Part shown: one piece after another, positions 16,527-25,520 of the stretch
Position numbering within the stretch: the first letter of the stretch is position 1
How the letters are laid out: each line of letters starts with the position of its first letter
Assembly (NCBI RefSeq): GCF_003967515.1
Contig: NZ_BIFQ01000001.1
Location: forward strand, 2,480,001-2,544,000
Direction of reading: 5' to 3'
From: Dictyobacter aurantiacus
GTDB lineage: Bacteria; Chloroflexota; Ktedonobacteria; Ktedonobacterales; Ktedonobacteraceae
DNA: 64,000 nucleotides
Program-made: the position numbers and the translations under genes
Notes under the pieces: generated by a model
Database searches by the model: none
What the model was told of the DNA's origin: nothing
The model's input: only the letters and a program-made list of their open reading frames with translations

Positions 16527-16957
16527 AAGCGCTTCTTGCGTTTACCCAGCATCTCCTGGCCGGTGGTGGGCTTCTGATCAAAGCTGGCCAGGTCAGCCAT
16601 CGAGGGATCGGGCAGCGAACGCGACTGCTGATCGCTGCTGACCGGCTCACCGGTCTCCTGGTTATAGCCAACTTCGCTTACCTGTTCGGGGCGAAATGGA
16701 TTAAATGAACGCATTCCCGGAGGAGGCGGGGTCGCGCGCGGACCGGGTCTGGATGTGGGCCAGGTGGGCCAGTTAGTCTGTAAGGGAGCCACGGCCTCAT
16801 TCTTCTGTTCCGCAATCTGTACCGGGGCCTCTGGTGCGGCTGTCCCCGCCTCCGACTGCGTGCTGGTGGTGGGATCACCGGCCGCCGGGGCGAAATCCAC
16901 AGGCGTGCTGGCGGGTGTTCGGGCTGCTTTATTTTTTACTTTTTGGTCACGAGCCAT
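16523..16957 (-). CDS. Pro/Ala-rich protein of unknown function
   Basis: The 144-residue product has no hydrophobic segment. It starts MARDQKVKNKAARTPASTP, continues as low-complexity Ala/Pro/Glu sequence, has a PxPRAT.PPPG patch, and ends with a basic tail KRKKRL. It is likely cytoplasmic and disordered. An AAAGGAG-like site precedes the ATG. Its stop codon lies inside the 39-bp palindrome. No family recognised; coding status rests on length, start context and codon use consistent with neighbours. Confidence 0.6.
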   Translation of the reverse strand: MARDQKVKNKAARTPASTPVDFAPAAGDPTTSTQSEAGTAAPEAPVQIAEQKNEAVAPLQTNWPTWPTSRPGPRATPPPPGMRSFNPFRPEQVSEVGYNQETGEPVSSDQQSRSLPDPSMADLASFDQKPTTGQEMLGKRKKRL

Positions 16958-17286
16958 TGATTACTCCTTTATAGTAATAGTTTTCTATAGAACAAACGAG
17001 AGAGGAAATAGCACCCCGCCAATAAGAGCGTTATTACTTGTACGACTTTCTTATGATGCATAAAATCAATATATGCGGGTACTGATTCCTGGTTGTGACA
17101 CTACTCGTTCCATAATTCAGGCAAGTTAATCTTATAGCATATTGTACACCGTCCTGGCTATATATGCGATGGAGGTCAGGGGAATATAACCACATCCTCA
17201 CCATAATTCCCTCTACCACGGCGTAGATGTTACAGCTCATGCAACCAAACTCGTCTAATTATCTGCATGCTTACCATGAAAAATGA
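16958..17286. other. Intergenic 329 bp without a recognisable gene
   Basis: AT-richer than its surroundings. It should hold the promoter of the Pro-rich protein gene and the end of the TPR gene transcript. Short open frames here have no plausible start context. I see no long palindrome. Confidence 0.5.
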
Positions 17287-18828
17287 TCAGGCCCGATTAA
17301 GGAACGGCATGGCATGCTTGGCATAAAAGTCCGCGTGCTCCTGCTGCAACCAGTGCAGTGGAGTCAGTAAAATAGAAGGAATATTCAGGGCTACCGCGCG
17401 CTCAAGCGAGCTCAAAGCCTCCTCATCCTTGCCCAGACTGGCGCTGATCATCCCTTTCCAGAAGTGGGCATCCCAGCGATCCAGGTCGAGGGCCAGCGCG
17501 TAGTCCAGTTCCTGCAGGGCCAGCGCATGGCGCTGCTCCAGAAAGTGGGCCACACCACGACAGATGTAGGCGGCGTAGGCGGCCGGCTCAGCGGTCGCGA
17601 TCCGTTCCAGCCGTTCAGGTACAGCGGCATCGGGCCGCAGCGAACACATATCGACCCATTGAGCCATCCACCCATGGTCGGCGTGCGAACCATCCAGATT
17701 CCAGCTATGGCGGCAGTCGCGGGCCGCCTGCTTCAGATCGCGCAAATAGAGATACGCTTCGCCACGATTAGTATAGGCGCAGGCAAAATCCGGGCGCAGT
17801 TCAATGGAACGGTTGAGGTCTTCAATCGCATGCCCGGGCTGTGATAGATAAATATACATGGTACCACGACTAAACCTGGCCATGACATTGCCGGGATCGT
17901 AGCTCAGGATACGACTATAGTCATCCGCCGCTTCCTGATAATGCTTGAGGCGTATATAGATAGCGGCCCGGTCATGGTAGACCGCCGTAAAGGTAGGATT
18001 CAGCGCCAGAGCCAGCGTATAATCGGCCAGCGCCTGCTGCGTCTCTAACAGACCATCGTAGGACAGGCCGCGATTATAGTACACCGTCGCCAGGCTGTCA
18101 TCCAGCGTCAATGCCTGGTCGAAATCCTCGATCGCCTCCTGATAGCGTTCAAGCAGTCGATAGGCCTCGCCACGATTATTATAGGTAAAGGCCGTGCGCG
18201 GCTGGAGCTCAAGGGCTTTTTGATAGTATTCCAGGGCATGTTCCGGATGGCCGCTGTCCGTGTAGGCCGCGCCCAGGCGATTGAGCAGGACCACATCCTG
18301 TGGCTTAAAGATCAGGGCGCTCTGAAAATCAGCGATCGCCTCCTGCAGACGCTCCAGGGCCGCGTAGGCCTGTCCACGGCTGGCATAGGCCCCCAGCCGA
18401 CCGGCATTATGTTCATCTAGCGTCAGCGCGCGGTTCAGATTCAGGATCGCCTGCTCATACTCTTCCATCACGTTATAGACCAGGCCACGACCAACCAGCG
18501 CCTGCACATCCTGCACATTCAAGGCCACGGCCATACTAAAATCATAGAGCGCGCGTCGATTATTATGCTGCAAATAATAAATGATACCGCGCTGATAGTA
18601 CGCCTGTCCGTAGGTTGGCTGAAGCTCAATTACACGCTGGATATCCTTGAGCGCCTGCTCATATTCATTCAAACTACGATACACCAGAGCTCGATTATAG
18701 TAAGAGGAGGCTTCCTGAGGATGATTTTGGATCGCCAGGCTAAATTCCGCCAGCGCCTGCTCATAGTTGCCCGCCAGCGCATAGTCGGCACCACGCTTGT
18801 TATACTCCGAAACTTCATCAGTGGTCAT
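17287..18828 (-). CDS. TPR-repeat protein
   Basis: The 513-residue product is built almost wholly of 34-residue tetratricopeptide repeats, about 12 in tandem, with the W/L-G-Y-A-F-A-P pattern visible in units such as ASSYYNRALVYRSLNEYEQALKD and AFTYNNRGEAYRLLERYQEA. Cytoplasmic, since there is no signal or membrane helix. TPR arrays bind partner proteins; the partner is not indicated. The last 120 residues (from about W380) diverge and may form a capping domain. Not close to another minus-strand gene, so probably monocistronic. Confidence 0.88.
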   Translation of the reverse strand: MTTDEVSEYNKRGADYALAGNYEQALAEFSLAIQNHPQEASSYYNRALVYRSLNEYEQALKDIQRVIELQPTYGQAYYQRGIIYYLQHNNRRALYDFSMAVALNVQDVQALVGRGLVYNVMEEYEQAILNLNRALTLDEHNAGRLGAYASRGQAYAALERLQEAIADFQSALIFKPQDVVLLNRLGAAYTDSGHPEHALEYYQKALELQPRTAFTYNNRGEAYRLLERYQEAIEDFDQALTLDDSLATVYYNRGLSYDGLLETQQALADYTLALALNPTFTAVYHDRAAIYIRLKHYQEAADDYSRILSYDPGNVMARFSRGTMYIYLSQPGHAIEDLNRSIELRPDFACAYTNRGEAYLYLRDLKQAARDCRHSWNLDGSHADHGWMAQWVDMCSLRPDAAVPERLERIATAEPAAYAAYICRGVAHFLEQRHALALQELDYALALDLDRWDAHFWKGMISASLGKDEEALSSLERAVALNIPSILLTPLHWLQQEHADFYAKHAMPFLNRA

Positions 18829-18948
18829 CGACTCTGTCTCCTTTATCGCTTTTAATGTTGTATATCAATGCATGAATGATTTAGGCATATACTAGTAAAG
18901 ACGAATAAAGCAGGTATTTCTATCAATGGACCACAAAGGGCTAGTGTA

Positions 18949-18999
18949 AAAGCGATAAAAAGCAGCATGGCCGCTGGCCGTGCTGCTTTTTATCGCTTT
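18949..18999. repeat. Palindrome, 24-bp arms, GCT loop
   Basis: Arms 18949-18972 and 18976-18999 match with one G.T-type mismatch. It is followed by CCGCCTTCGGCGG and a CACCCC/CCTCCC-rich tract up to 19100 that resembles a tract at 3705-3825, suggesting a shared repeat body. It lies upstream of the TPR gene and downstream of no close minus-strand gene. Confidence 0.8.
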
Positions 19000-19105
19000 G
19001 CCGCCTTCGGCGGTGTGGGGAGGTGAGATTCGGGGGGCACCCCCAGACCCCCGGCAGGAGGGCTCGCCGCCCTCCTGCACCTCCCGCCTGGGGAGGAGAG
19101 GTATC
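19000..19105. repeat. Dispersed C/G-rich repeat body with small hairpins
   Basis: Contains CCGCCTTCGGCGG, then GGCAGGAGGGCTCGCCGCCCTCCTGC, a strong hairpin. A related version is at 3703-3826 (CCGCCTTCGGCGG, then GGCAGGAGGCGC..GCCCCTCCTGC). The two copies share order and motifs but differ in sequence between them. Non-coding. Confidence 0.5.
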
Positions 19106-19227
19106 GTCTCCTACCCGGTCGAGAGCCCATTATATTTCACATACATTTCCTATCTCAGAGTCACATACGTCCACGCAAAAAGATGAAGGGTGATCCATTT
19201 CAGGGTAAAGCCACATCACCTGATAGC

Positions 19228-20760
19228 CTAACGGGACTTCGCGCGGGGCGTCTCTTTACCGCGTACCAGGGAAGCCAGTACACCTACAACAGCGATACAG
19301 GCGCACACAATAAAGGTCTGATGAAAGCTATATACAAAAGTATGCTGCAACTGCGCCATCTGGCCGCCCGCGTGACCAGAGGCCAGGATGCCACCCGCCG
19401 CTGCTCCTCCCAGGGCGGAGAAGATCGCTCCGGCCAGCGCGATACTCAAGCTCTGCCCCATGGTACGAGCGGTGGCCAGGAAGCCCGAGGCGCTGCCCTG
19501 GTGCTGGGGAGGCGCCGCCCCTAACAGGGCACTATTATTCGGCGACTGGAAGATCGACTGCCCGATGCCAGTCACTAACAGCGGCCAGACGATGCCCCAG
19601 ATAGAGGTATGCGCATTCAAGAAGCTAACGAACACCAGTCCAAGTCCAGCGATCGCCAACCCACCGGCGGCCAGCCAGCGCGTACCGATGCGATCAGCCA
19701 GCGAGCCGCTGAACGGCGCGATAAAGGCGATCGTCAGCGGCAAGGGCGTCAACAGAAGACCTGACAGTTCGGTCGAAAATCCGCGCAACTCCTCCAGGTA
19801 GAATGGCAGCATAAAACTGACCGCGAACAGCGCCAGAAAGCTGATGATCAGGCTCAGCAGAGCAGAGGTAAAGACACGGTTTTTGAGCAGAGAAAGCACA
19901 ATCGCCGGATTGGGTACCCGCAACTCTACAAAAGGTAAGATGATCAGAGCCAGCACTCCCACAATCAGCAGGGCCAGGATCGGCGGCGAACCCCAGCCCA
20001 GTTCCTGGGCGAAAGAGAGCCCGGCTGTTAAAGAGGCCAGGCCAACCGCCAGCAAGATAGCCCCCAACGGATCAAAGCGGCCGGGGCGGCGCTGCACTTT
20101 CTCTTTGATAAACGTCAATGTGGCAATCAGTCCAAGAATGCCAATGGGCAGGTTCACATAGAAGATCCAGCGCCAGCTAAAATAGCCGGTAATAAAGCCG
20201 CCCAGAATAGGTCCAATGCTGACGCCCAGCGCCACGATAATCGCGTTGAGGCCCAGCGCACGCCCACGTTCATGCGAGGGGAACGCGGCGGTCAGCATGG
20301 CGGGACTCACCGCCATCAAAAGCGCGCCACCAAACCCCTGCAGGGCGCGGGCCGCGATCAAGAAAGTCAGGCTGGGAGCCAATCCACACAACGCCGAACT
20401 TCCGGTAAAAACGACCAGCCCGGTTAGCCAGACTGACTTACGACCGACCATATCCGCCAGCCGCCCGGCCGTCAATAAGACCGCCGCCGTCACCACCAGG
20501 TAGGCGATGATCACCCATTCGACCGCGCCACTTAAAGGAACCCCAAAGTTACGCGCAATCGCCGGTAAGCTAATATTGACAATCGACGAATCCAGCGTCG
20601 CCATAAAAACACCAATTGCCACCACCAGTAGCGTCTGCCACTTTCCCGATTGGAGCTGCGGCGCCGCCTCTTTACCAGTAGGAGCAGGAGCACCAGAGCT
20701 CCCCACACGCTGATCATCCGTTTTCATATCAGATTGAGAAGTCTTTTCCTCTTGCTTCAT
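19228..20760 (-). CDS. DHA2-family (EmrB/QacA) 14-TM efflux MFS transporter
   Basis: The 510-residue product has a hydrophilic 35-residue head, then VAIGVFMATLDSSIVNISLPAI (DHA2 helix 1), AYLVVTAAVLLTAGRLADMVGRKSVW (motif A as GRLADMVGRK) and LGVSIGPILGGFITGYFSWRW (motif C). It is more distant from the two pumps at the left end than those are from each other. No adaptor gene is adjacent. The TauE/SafE gene is 105 bp upstream on the same strand. An inverted repeat GTTAG-tcatc-CTAAC (20821-20835) lies in the gap and may bind a regulator. Confidence 0.92.
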   Translation of the reverse strand: MKQEEKTSQSDMKTDDQRVGSSGAPAPTGKEAAPQLQSGKWQTLLVVAIGVFMATLDSSIVNISLPAIARNFGVPLSGAVEWVIIAYLVVTAAVLLTAGRLADMVGRKSVWLTGLVVFTGSSALCGLAPSLTFLIAARALQGFGGALLMAVSPAMLTAAFPSHERGRALGLNAIIVALGVSIGPILGGFITGYFSWRWIFYVNLPIGILGLIATLTFIKEKVQRRPGRFDPLGAILLAVGLASLTAGLSFAQELGWGSPPILALLIVGVLALIILPFVELRVPNPAIVLSLLKNRVFTSALLSLIISFLALFAVSFMLPFYLEELRGFSTELSGLLLTPLPLTIAFIAPFSGSLADRIGTRWLAAGGLAIAGLGLVFVSFLNAHTSIWGIVWPLLVTGIGQSIFQSPNNSALLGAAPPQHQGSASGFLATARTMGQSLSIALAGAIFSALGGAAAGGILASGHAGGQMAQLQHTFVYSFHQTFIVCACIAVVGVLASLVRGKETPRAKSR

Positions 20761-20865
20761 GTCAAAATCCAGGTTTTCCAGGTATGTTTTAAAGATCTAC
20801 ATGTATGAATGAAATCATCGGTTAGTCATCCTAACACAGACATCATACATAACACGTTTCAGGGC

Positions 20866-21639
20866 TTAATGGGTTTTGATAAAGAAATACAACGTCATAA
20901 CAAATCCTACTACAATTACAAAGTAGCGAATCAATCGCTGATCAATCTTACGCGCGAAGTAGGCGCCACCATAACCACCAATAATCGCTCCCACTACCAT
21001 TACGATCGCCGCGGGCCAGTAGATAGCGCCCGCCACAATAAAAGTGATCACGGCCACACCATTGATACAGGATGCCAGCACGGTCTTGAGGCCATTCATC
21101 ACATGGATGTTTTCCAGACCCATCAAGGCCAGCGTTGCCAGCATCAAAATGCCGATGCCACCACCAAAGTAGCCGCCATAAACGGCGATCACCAGCTGCG
21201 CAAAAGACATACCAACCAGTTGGCTGACCGAAAGAGTTGTCTTTTCAACACGCCGCAACCGTAAGCGTTTGGTAACCGGGCCGCTGAAGGTGAACAGCAG
21301 CGTGGCGATCAACAATAAATAAGGGATCAACGTCGTAAAAATAGAAGGCGGCGTCATCAGGAGCAGGAAAGCCCCTAATACTCCACCAATCAAACTGGTA
21401 ACTACCAGCACGATCAACAGTCTGCGATCAATCATTTTTAGCTCATTGCGATAAGCGCCCGCGCTGGCTACTGAACCAGGCCAGAGCGCCACCGTACTGG
21501 TCGCATTCGCCACCACCGACTGCACGTTCGCAAAGATCAAAGCCGGAAAAGTAAAGAAGCTACCGCCACCCGCTACAGAATTGAGCGTTCCACCCACAAT
21601 CGCTACCAGAAACAACAACAAGATGGTTGGTAAAGACAT
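20866..21639 (-). CDS. TauE/SafE-family sulfite/organosulfur exporter
   Basis: I use the ATG at 21639 (AAAGGTG upstream); an upstream start would add 11 residues. The 257-residue product has about eight membrane helices and the family signature GGTLNSVAGGGSFFTFPAL (residues about 17-35), with the second half-repeat GGYFGGGIGILMLATLALMG. Members export sulfite, sulfoacetate or similar anions. The promoter region has a 9-bp-arm inverted repeat at 21692-21713, over a TATAAT (21698-21703). Confidence 0.88.
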   Translation of the reverse strand: MSLPTILLLFLVAIVGGTLNSVAGGGSFFTFPALIFANVQSVVANATSTVALWPGSVASAGAYRNELKMIDRRLLIVLVVTSLIGGVLGAFLLLMTPPSIFTTLIPYLLLIATLLFTFSGPVTKRLRLRRVEKTTLSVSQLVGMSFAQLVIAVYGGYFGGGIGILMLATLALMGLENIHVMNGLKTVLASCINGVAVITFIVAGAIYWPAAIVMVVGAIIGGYGGAYFARKIDQRLIRYFVIVVGFVMTLYFFIKTH

Positions 21640-21691
21640 ACAGACACCTTTATACCCCGTGGCTAACAACAAAGTTCATAATATTGACAAG

Positions 21692-21713
21692 TATATCATT
21701 ATACAATGATATA
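21692..21713 (-). promoter_or_regulatory. Operator-like inverted repeat in the TauE/SafE promoter
   Basis: TATATCATT-atac-AATGATATA has perfect 9-base arms. On the minus strand it overlaps a TATAAT at 21698-21703 about 60 bp before the gene start, a place where a repressor would block transcription. No regulator gene is adjacent. Confidence 0.5.
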
Positions 21714-21754
21714 AAGGACGGTAAACTTTTCTTTTTCGCTTGCAAAGGAAAGGT

Positions 21755-21823
21755 AGCAGTCCCGCTCGGTGTATTATGAGGTGGTGCGTTGCACCACCTC
21801 ATAATACACCGAGCGGGACTGCT
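21755..21823. repeat. Perfect palindrome, 33-bp arms, GTT loop
   Basis: Arms 21755-21787 and 21791-21823 are fully complementary. It lies 24 bp after the stop of the amidohydrolase, so it can end the EamA/hydrolase/amidohydrolase transcript. Confidence 0.9.
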
Positions 21824-21847
21824 AGGATTGTTTTGTTTGCGGTACGG

Positions 21848-23461
21848 CTACAGCGAACCGTACACCAGCTGGCCGCCAAGGATAGTAGCCTGCACGCCAT
21901 TTTCTGAAATATGGGTCTGCTCTACACGCAGAATATCGTCGCGCAGCACAACGGCATCTCCCAGCTTCCCCACGCTCAGCGAGCCTTTTTGCCGCTCCTC
22001 GGCGCCCGCGTAGGCCGCGCCCAGTGTATAGCCCCCCAGCGCGCTCACCACTGACAACGCCTGATCTGGCAGCCAGGGCGGACGTTTGGTGGCGGGATCG
22101 CGGCGAATGGTGGCCGCGTAGATAATATTGAGAGGATCAAACGTTTCAACCGGTGCATCCGACCCCATCGCCAGCGGTATCCCCATATTATGCATGGTAC
22201 GATAGGCATAGGCGCGGCGGTAGCGCTTTCCCCAGTAGCGTTCCGCGATATCCCGGTCCGCCACCGCGTGAAACGGCTGGATTGAGGCAATAACGCCCAG
22301 GCGCCGCATCCGCTCCAGGTCTTCCGGAGCGATCAACTGAACATGCTCCAGGCGATAGCGCAACCGCTTGACGGGAGTACTTGCATCGCCCTTCATTAGT
22401 AGCGATTTCTGCGCCTGCTCAATAGAGTTGAGGGCCACGCGCGCCGCTCGGTCGCCGATGGCGTGGATGGCCACCATCAGATCCATCTCAGTCGCCACAC
22501 GCACGGTATCCATCATCTCTTGTTCAGGGATGGCCAGGATGCCACGGTTGCCGGGACTCCCCTCAAAGCTATGCAGCATGGCGGCGGTCTGCGAGCCCAG
22601 GGTTCCATCGGCGAAGATCTTGATGCCTGCGACGCGCAGCAGGTCGTTCTCGCCATTGGAGATCGCCAGTTCGGGCATTTTGTGCAGCAGCTGGCGCGGC
22701 ATAATCATCTGCACGCGTACACCCAGCTTGCCTTCATCGCGCAGCTGGCTGAAGATGTTCAGAGAGAGCTCATCCTCGATATCGTGGATAGTCGTGATGC
22801 CGCTACGCTGCAGTTGGGCCAGAGACTGCTCCATCAGCTGGCGGCTCAACGTGGGATCGGGCGGAGTAATCACATCAAACACCAGGCGCGTAGCATCCGC
22901 CTCCTGCAGCACGCCGGTGGGCTCGCCGCTGCCATCGCGCAAGATAGCGCCAGTCTCGGGATCGGGCGTCTCGGCGCTAATGTGCGCCAGTTCCAGTGCG
23001 CGCGAATTCACCCACAGTAGATGTCCGTCTTTACTGGAAAGGGCCACCGGATGATCCGGGGCGGCGGCATCCAGCGAGGCGCGTGTCGGAAAATTAGCAT
23101 TCGGCCACGCATTGCGATCCCAGTGGCTCCCCTGAATCCACTGTCCGACCGGAGTTGTGGCGGCTCGTGACCGCACCAGTTCAGCCACCTCCTCCTCGCT
23201 GGTGCAGGCCGAGGCATCTATACGCTGCGACCGATAAGCGGTCGCCAGCAGGTGAATGTGCGCATCAATAAAACCCGGCACCACTGTCCGTCCGCGCAGA
23301 TCCACCAGTTCCGCATTCTGGCCGCCCTCGCGCCTCACCTCATCATTCGTCCCCACCGCCAGAATACGCCCGCTCCCCGCGTCTATCGCCATCGCCTGCG
23401 CATATGGTACCTGCACATCCATTGTATAGATGTTGCCATTCAAATAGAGTACCTTGCTCAT
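21848..23461 (-). CDS. YtcJ-like amidohydrolase
   Basis: The ATG at 23461 opens with MSKVLYLNGNIYTMD, the usual N-terminus of YtcJ/LAF3-type enzymes; a GTG at 23512, touching the stop of the upstream gene and preceded by AAGGA, would add 17 residues and cannot be excluded. The 537-residue product has the metal motif FIDAHIHL, KIFADGTLGSQTA, AIHAIGDRA, LEHVQL and the late Asp in MGSDAPVETFDP. A zinc hydrolase of amide or ester bonds; substrate unknown. It is last in an operon with the alpha/beta hydrolase and the EamA transporter. Confidence 0.9.
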   Translation of the reverse strand: MSKVLYLNGNIYTMDVQVPYAQAMAIDAGSGRILAVGTNDEVRREGGQNAELVDLRGRTVVPGFIDAHIHLLATAYRSQRIDASACTSEEEVAELVRSRAATTPVGQWIQGSHWDRNAWPNANFPTRASLDAAAPDHPVALSSKDGHLLWVNSRALELAHISAETPDPETGAILRDGSGEPTGVLQEADATRLVFDVITPPDPTLSRQLMEQSLAQLQRSGITTIHDIEDELSLNIFSQLRDEGKLGVRVQMIMPRQLLHKMPELAISNGENDLLRVAGIKIFADGTLGSQTAAMLHSFEGSPGNRGILAIPEQEMMDTVRVATEMDLMVAIHAIGDRAARVALNSIEQAQKSLLMKGDASTPVKRLRYRLEHVQLIAPEDLERMRRLGVIASIQPFHAVADRDIAERYWGKRYRRAYAYRTMHNMGIPLAMGSDAPVETFDPLNIIYAATIRRDPATKRPPWLPDQALSVVSALGGYTLGAAYAGAEERQKGSLSVGKLGDAVVLRDDILRVEQTHISENGVQATILGGQLVYGSL

Positions 23462-23512
23462 CGAGCATCTCGCTTTCTCATAAATGCTGAACTTCTCCCA
23501 GCTTATATCCAC

Positions 23513-24451
23513 TTATTCCTTCAGAAAGTTGAGGATCGCTTCGCCAAGGACCCGCGGGCGCTGCAGCTGAATATCGTGCGCGGTTTCAGGCATCCACAGG
23601 ACGGAGCAATGCTGGATAGCACGCGCCACCTGGGCTGCCATCTGTCCCTTGGCGGCCGCGAACTCATCGGCATGCTCAAGTCGTTCAGGTGGCTCCTCTC
23701 CGGGAACAGGTTGGCTGGCGGCCGGCACCAGCAGGACCGGACAGCTTAATTTACTATAGTACAACAGAGCACGATCCTCCCACAGCGACTCGCGAATGGC
23801 GCACTGCTGGCTGGCACGCAGACGCTCCTGCACTGTGCCATCGGGCAACTCAAGAATATAGGTCTGGACGATGCGCTCAATCTCTGGCGTCCAAGTAAAT
23901 GGCATCTCTGTCCGCAATGCCTGCAGGTAGACCGCACGCGACGCGTACAGTTCGGACGTAGCCTTCTCACGAATAAAGCGCTCACGCGTCATGCCCGGCC
24001 AGTGGCGGGGCTCCACGTGTGGACAATCAACCAGCACCAGGTGGCTGACCAGGGCGGGATGACGAGCAGCCAGCACCAGGGCCGCGCGCGCGCCCCAACC
24101 ATGTCCCACCACAGCCACCTGTCCCAGACCCAGCACGGCCATTCCGCTAATGATATCCTCGGCGATCGTAACAAGATCGTAGCCCGTCTCCGGCTGGGCA
24201 CTCTGGCCATGCCCACGCAGATCAAATGCCAGCAATGGATGGCGCTGATAGAGATATTCAGCGGTCAGACGCCAGGTATCCGCCGTCGCAGCCAGACCGT
24301 GCAGCAGCACAACAGGAATATCATCGCTGGCATCTTCATACGCCGCTGACGAAGCCTCGCCAGCTGATGCATTGTGCAATACCGGGTCCCATTCCAGATA
24401 GTGAAGACGCACATCGCCCGCATCAACAAACGAGCTGCGAGGTTCCAACAT
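23513..24451 (-). CDS. Alpha/beta-hydrolase-fold protein with Gly at the nucleophile site
   Basis: The 312-residue product has the oxyanion strand VVLLHGLAATADTW (residues 47-60), LLAFDLRGHGQS and a C-terminal AHDIQLQRP that would supply His. The nucleophile elbow, normally G-x-S/D-x-G, reads GHGWG (116-120; codon GGT at residue 118). Epoxide hydrolases have GHDWG here, and GAT to GGT is one base. The protein may therefore be inactive or have another function. An AGAGG site precedes the ATG. The amidohydrolase follows directly; the EamA gene is 29 bp upstream. Confidence 0.85.
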   Translation of the reverse strand: MLEPRSSFVDAGDVRLHYLEWDPVLHNASAGEASSAAYEDASDDIPVVLLHGLAATADTWRLTAEYLYQRHPLLAFDLRGHGQSAQPETGYDLVTIAEDIISGMAVLGLGQVAVVGHGWGARAALVLAARHPALVSHLVLVDCPHVEPRHWPGMTRERFIREKATSELYASRAVYLQALRTEMPFTWTPEIERIVQTYILELPDGTVQERLRASQQCAIRESLWEDRALLYYSKLSCPVLLVPAASQPVPGEEPPERLEHADEFAAAKGQMAAQVARAIQHCSVLWMPETAHDIQLQRPRVLGEAILNFLKE

Positions 24452-24480
24452 AAAACGTACCTCTTTCTCAATATATCTTT

Positions 24481-25404
24481 TTATTCCTGCTTAGAAATAA
24501 AGTAGACGCTGACGATAATGAGCATACCGCCAAAGATGGTGTAAGGGGTAAGTTCTTCATGCAACAGTAGCACTCCCAGCAAGGGCCCTAATAGTGGTTG
24601 GATAAAGAGCGTCGAAGCCGCCGCGGAGGCTTTGACTTTCGTCAGACCTTGAAACCAGGCCAGGTATGCGATACAGGTGCATGGAATAGCCAGCCAGAGC
24701 ACGCTGAACCAGCCAGCTATATCAGGCATACGCCAACCAGTTGAAAAGAATTCCCAACCCGCCACCGGTAGCCAGAAAATCATACTGCCCACAATTGAAG
24801 CCGTCGTAATCAGCAGGGGCGAATGCCTGGTAAGCAATGCCTTACCACGAACAGTATACAGAGCCTCAACCAATAGTGCCGACACGACCAGTAAATCTCC
24901 CACGATGCGCCAGATACCCCCATTGGCGGGCAGATTGGGCAGCAGGCTACGCTCAACAATCAGATACACGCCAAAGAAGCCCAGCCCCAATGCGCCCAGC
25001 GCCCGCAGACTGACATGTTCCCGCAACACGATCCAGGAGAGGGCCGAGGTAAAAATCGACTCACCTGTAATCAGCAGAGCCACGTCTGAGGCGGTGGTTA
25101 ATGAAAGGCCGCCAAACTCCAGCATCTTATTCACCACAAAACCGATCAATGACAGCAATGCCAGTTGCGGAAGGTCGCGCCAGGTTAAATGGAGTGAGTC
25201 CCACCTGGCAATCAGAAAGGGCAGCAGCACGATTCCAGATAGACACATCCTCAGGGCGAGCATCAGAGGCAATGGCATCGCCGCCAGGGCATACTTGGCG
25301 GCCACATAACTGGTAGCCCATAAGATATTTGCCCCAATCAAGATCAACCAGGACAGGGTATGACGAGACGACGCAGAGGATGGGAGGCGCGAGGAGATAG
25401 GCAA
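24481..25404 (-). CDS. EamA/DMT-family transporter
   Basis: I start at the TTG at 25404 because AAGGAG lies 7 bp before it; the earlier ATG at 25431 has that AAGGAG inside its own codons. The 307-residue product has ten predicted membrane helices in two EamA halves, with LIGANILWATSYVAAKYAL near the start and IPCTCIAYLAWFQGLTKVKAS..LLGVLLLHEELT in the second half. Members export metabolites or amino acids. First gene of the transporter/hydrolase/amidohydrolase operon. Confidence 0.88.
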   Translation of the reverse strand: MPISSRLPSSASSRHTLSWLILIGANILWATSYVAAKYALAAMPLPLMLALRMCLSGIVLLPFLIARWDSLHLTWRDLPQLALLSLIGFVVNKMLEFGGLSLTTASDVALLITGESIFTSALSWIVLREHVSLRALGALGLGFFGVYLIVERSLLPNLPANGGIWRIVGDLLVVSALLVEALYTVRGKALLTRHSPLLITTASIVGSMIFWLPVAGWEFFSTGWRMPDIAGWFSVLWLAIPCTCIAYLAWFQGLTKVKASAAASTLFIQPLLGPLLGVLLLHEELTPYTIFGGMLIIVSVYFISKQE

Positions 25405-25520
25405 AACGATGCTCCTTAAGGTATAGATCATCAGTACGCTACGGTCGGAACAGGCCCGTCCGTCACATTGTACCGCATTACACTATTTTTAACATTTTAT
25501 TTAACCCTTTTCCAGGGTCA

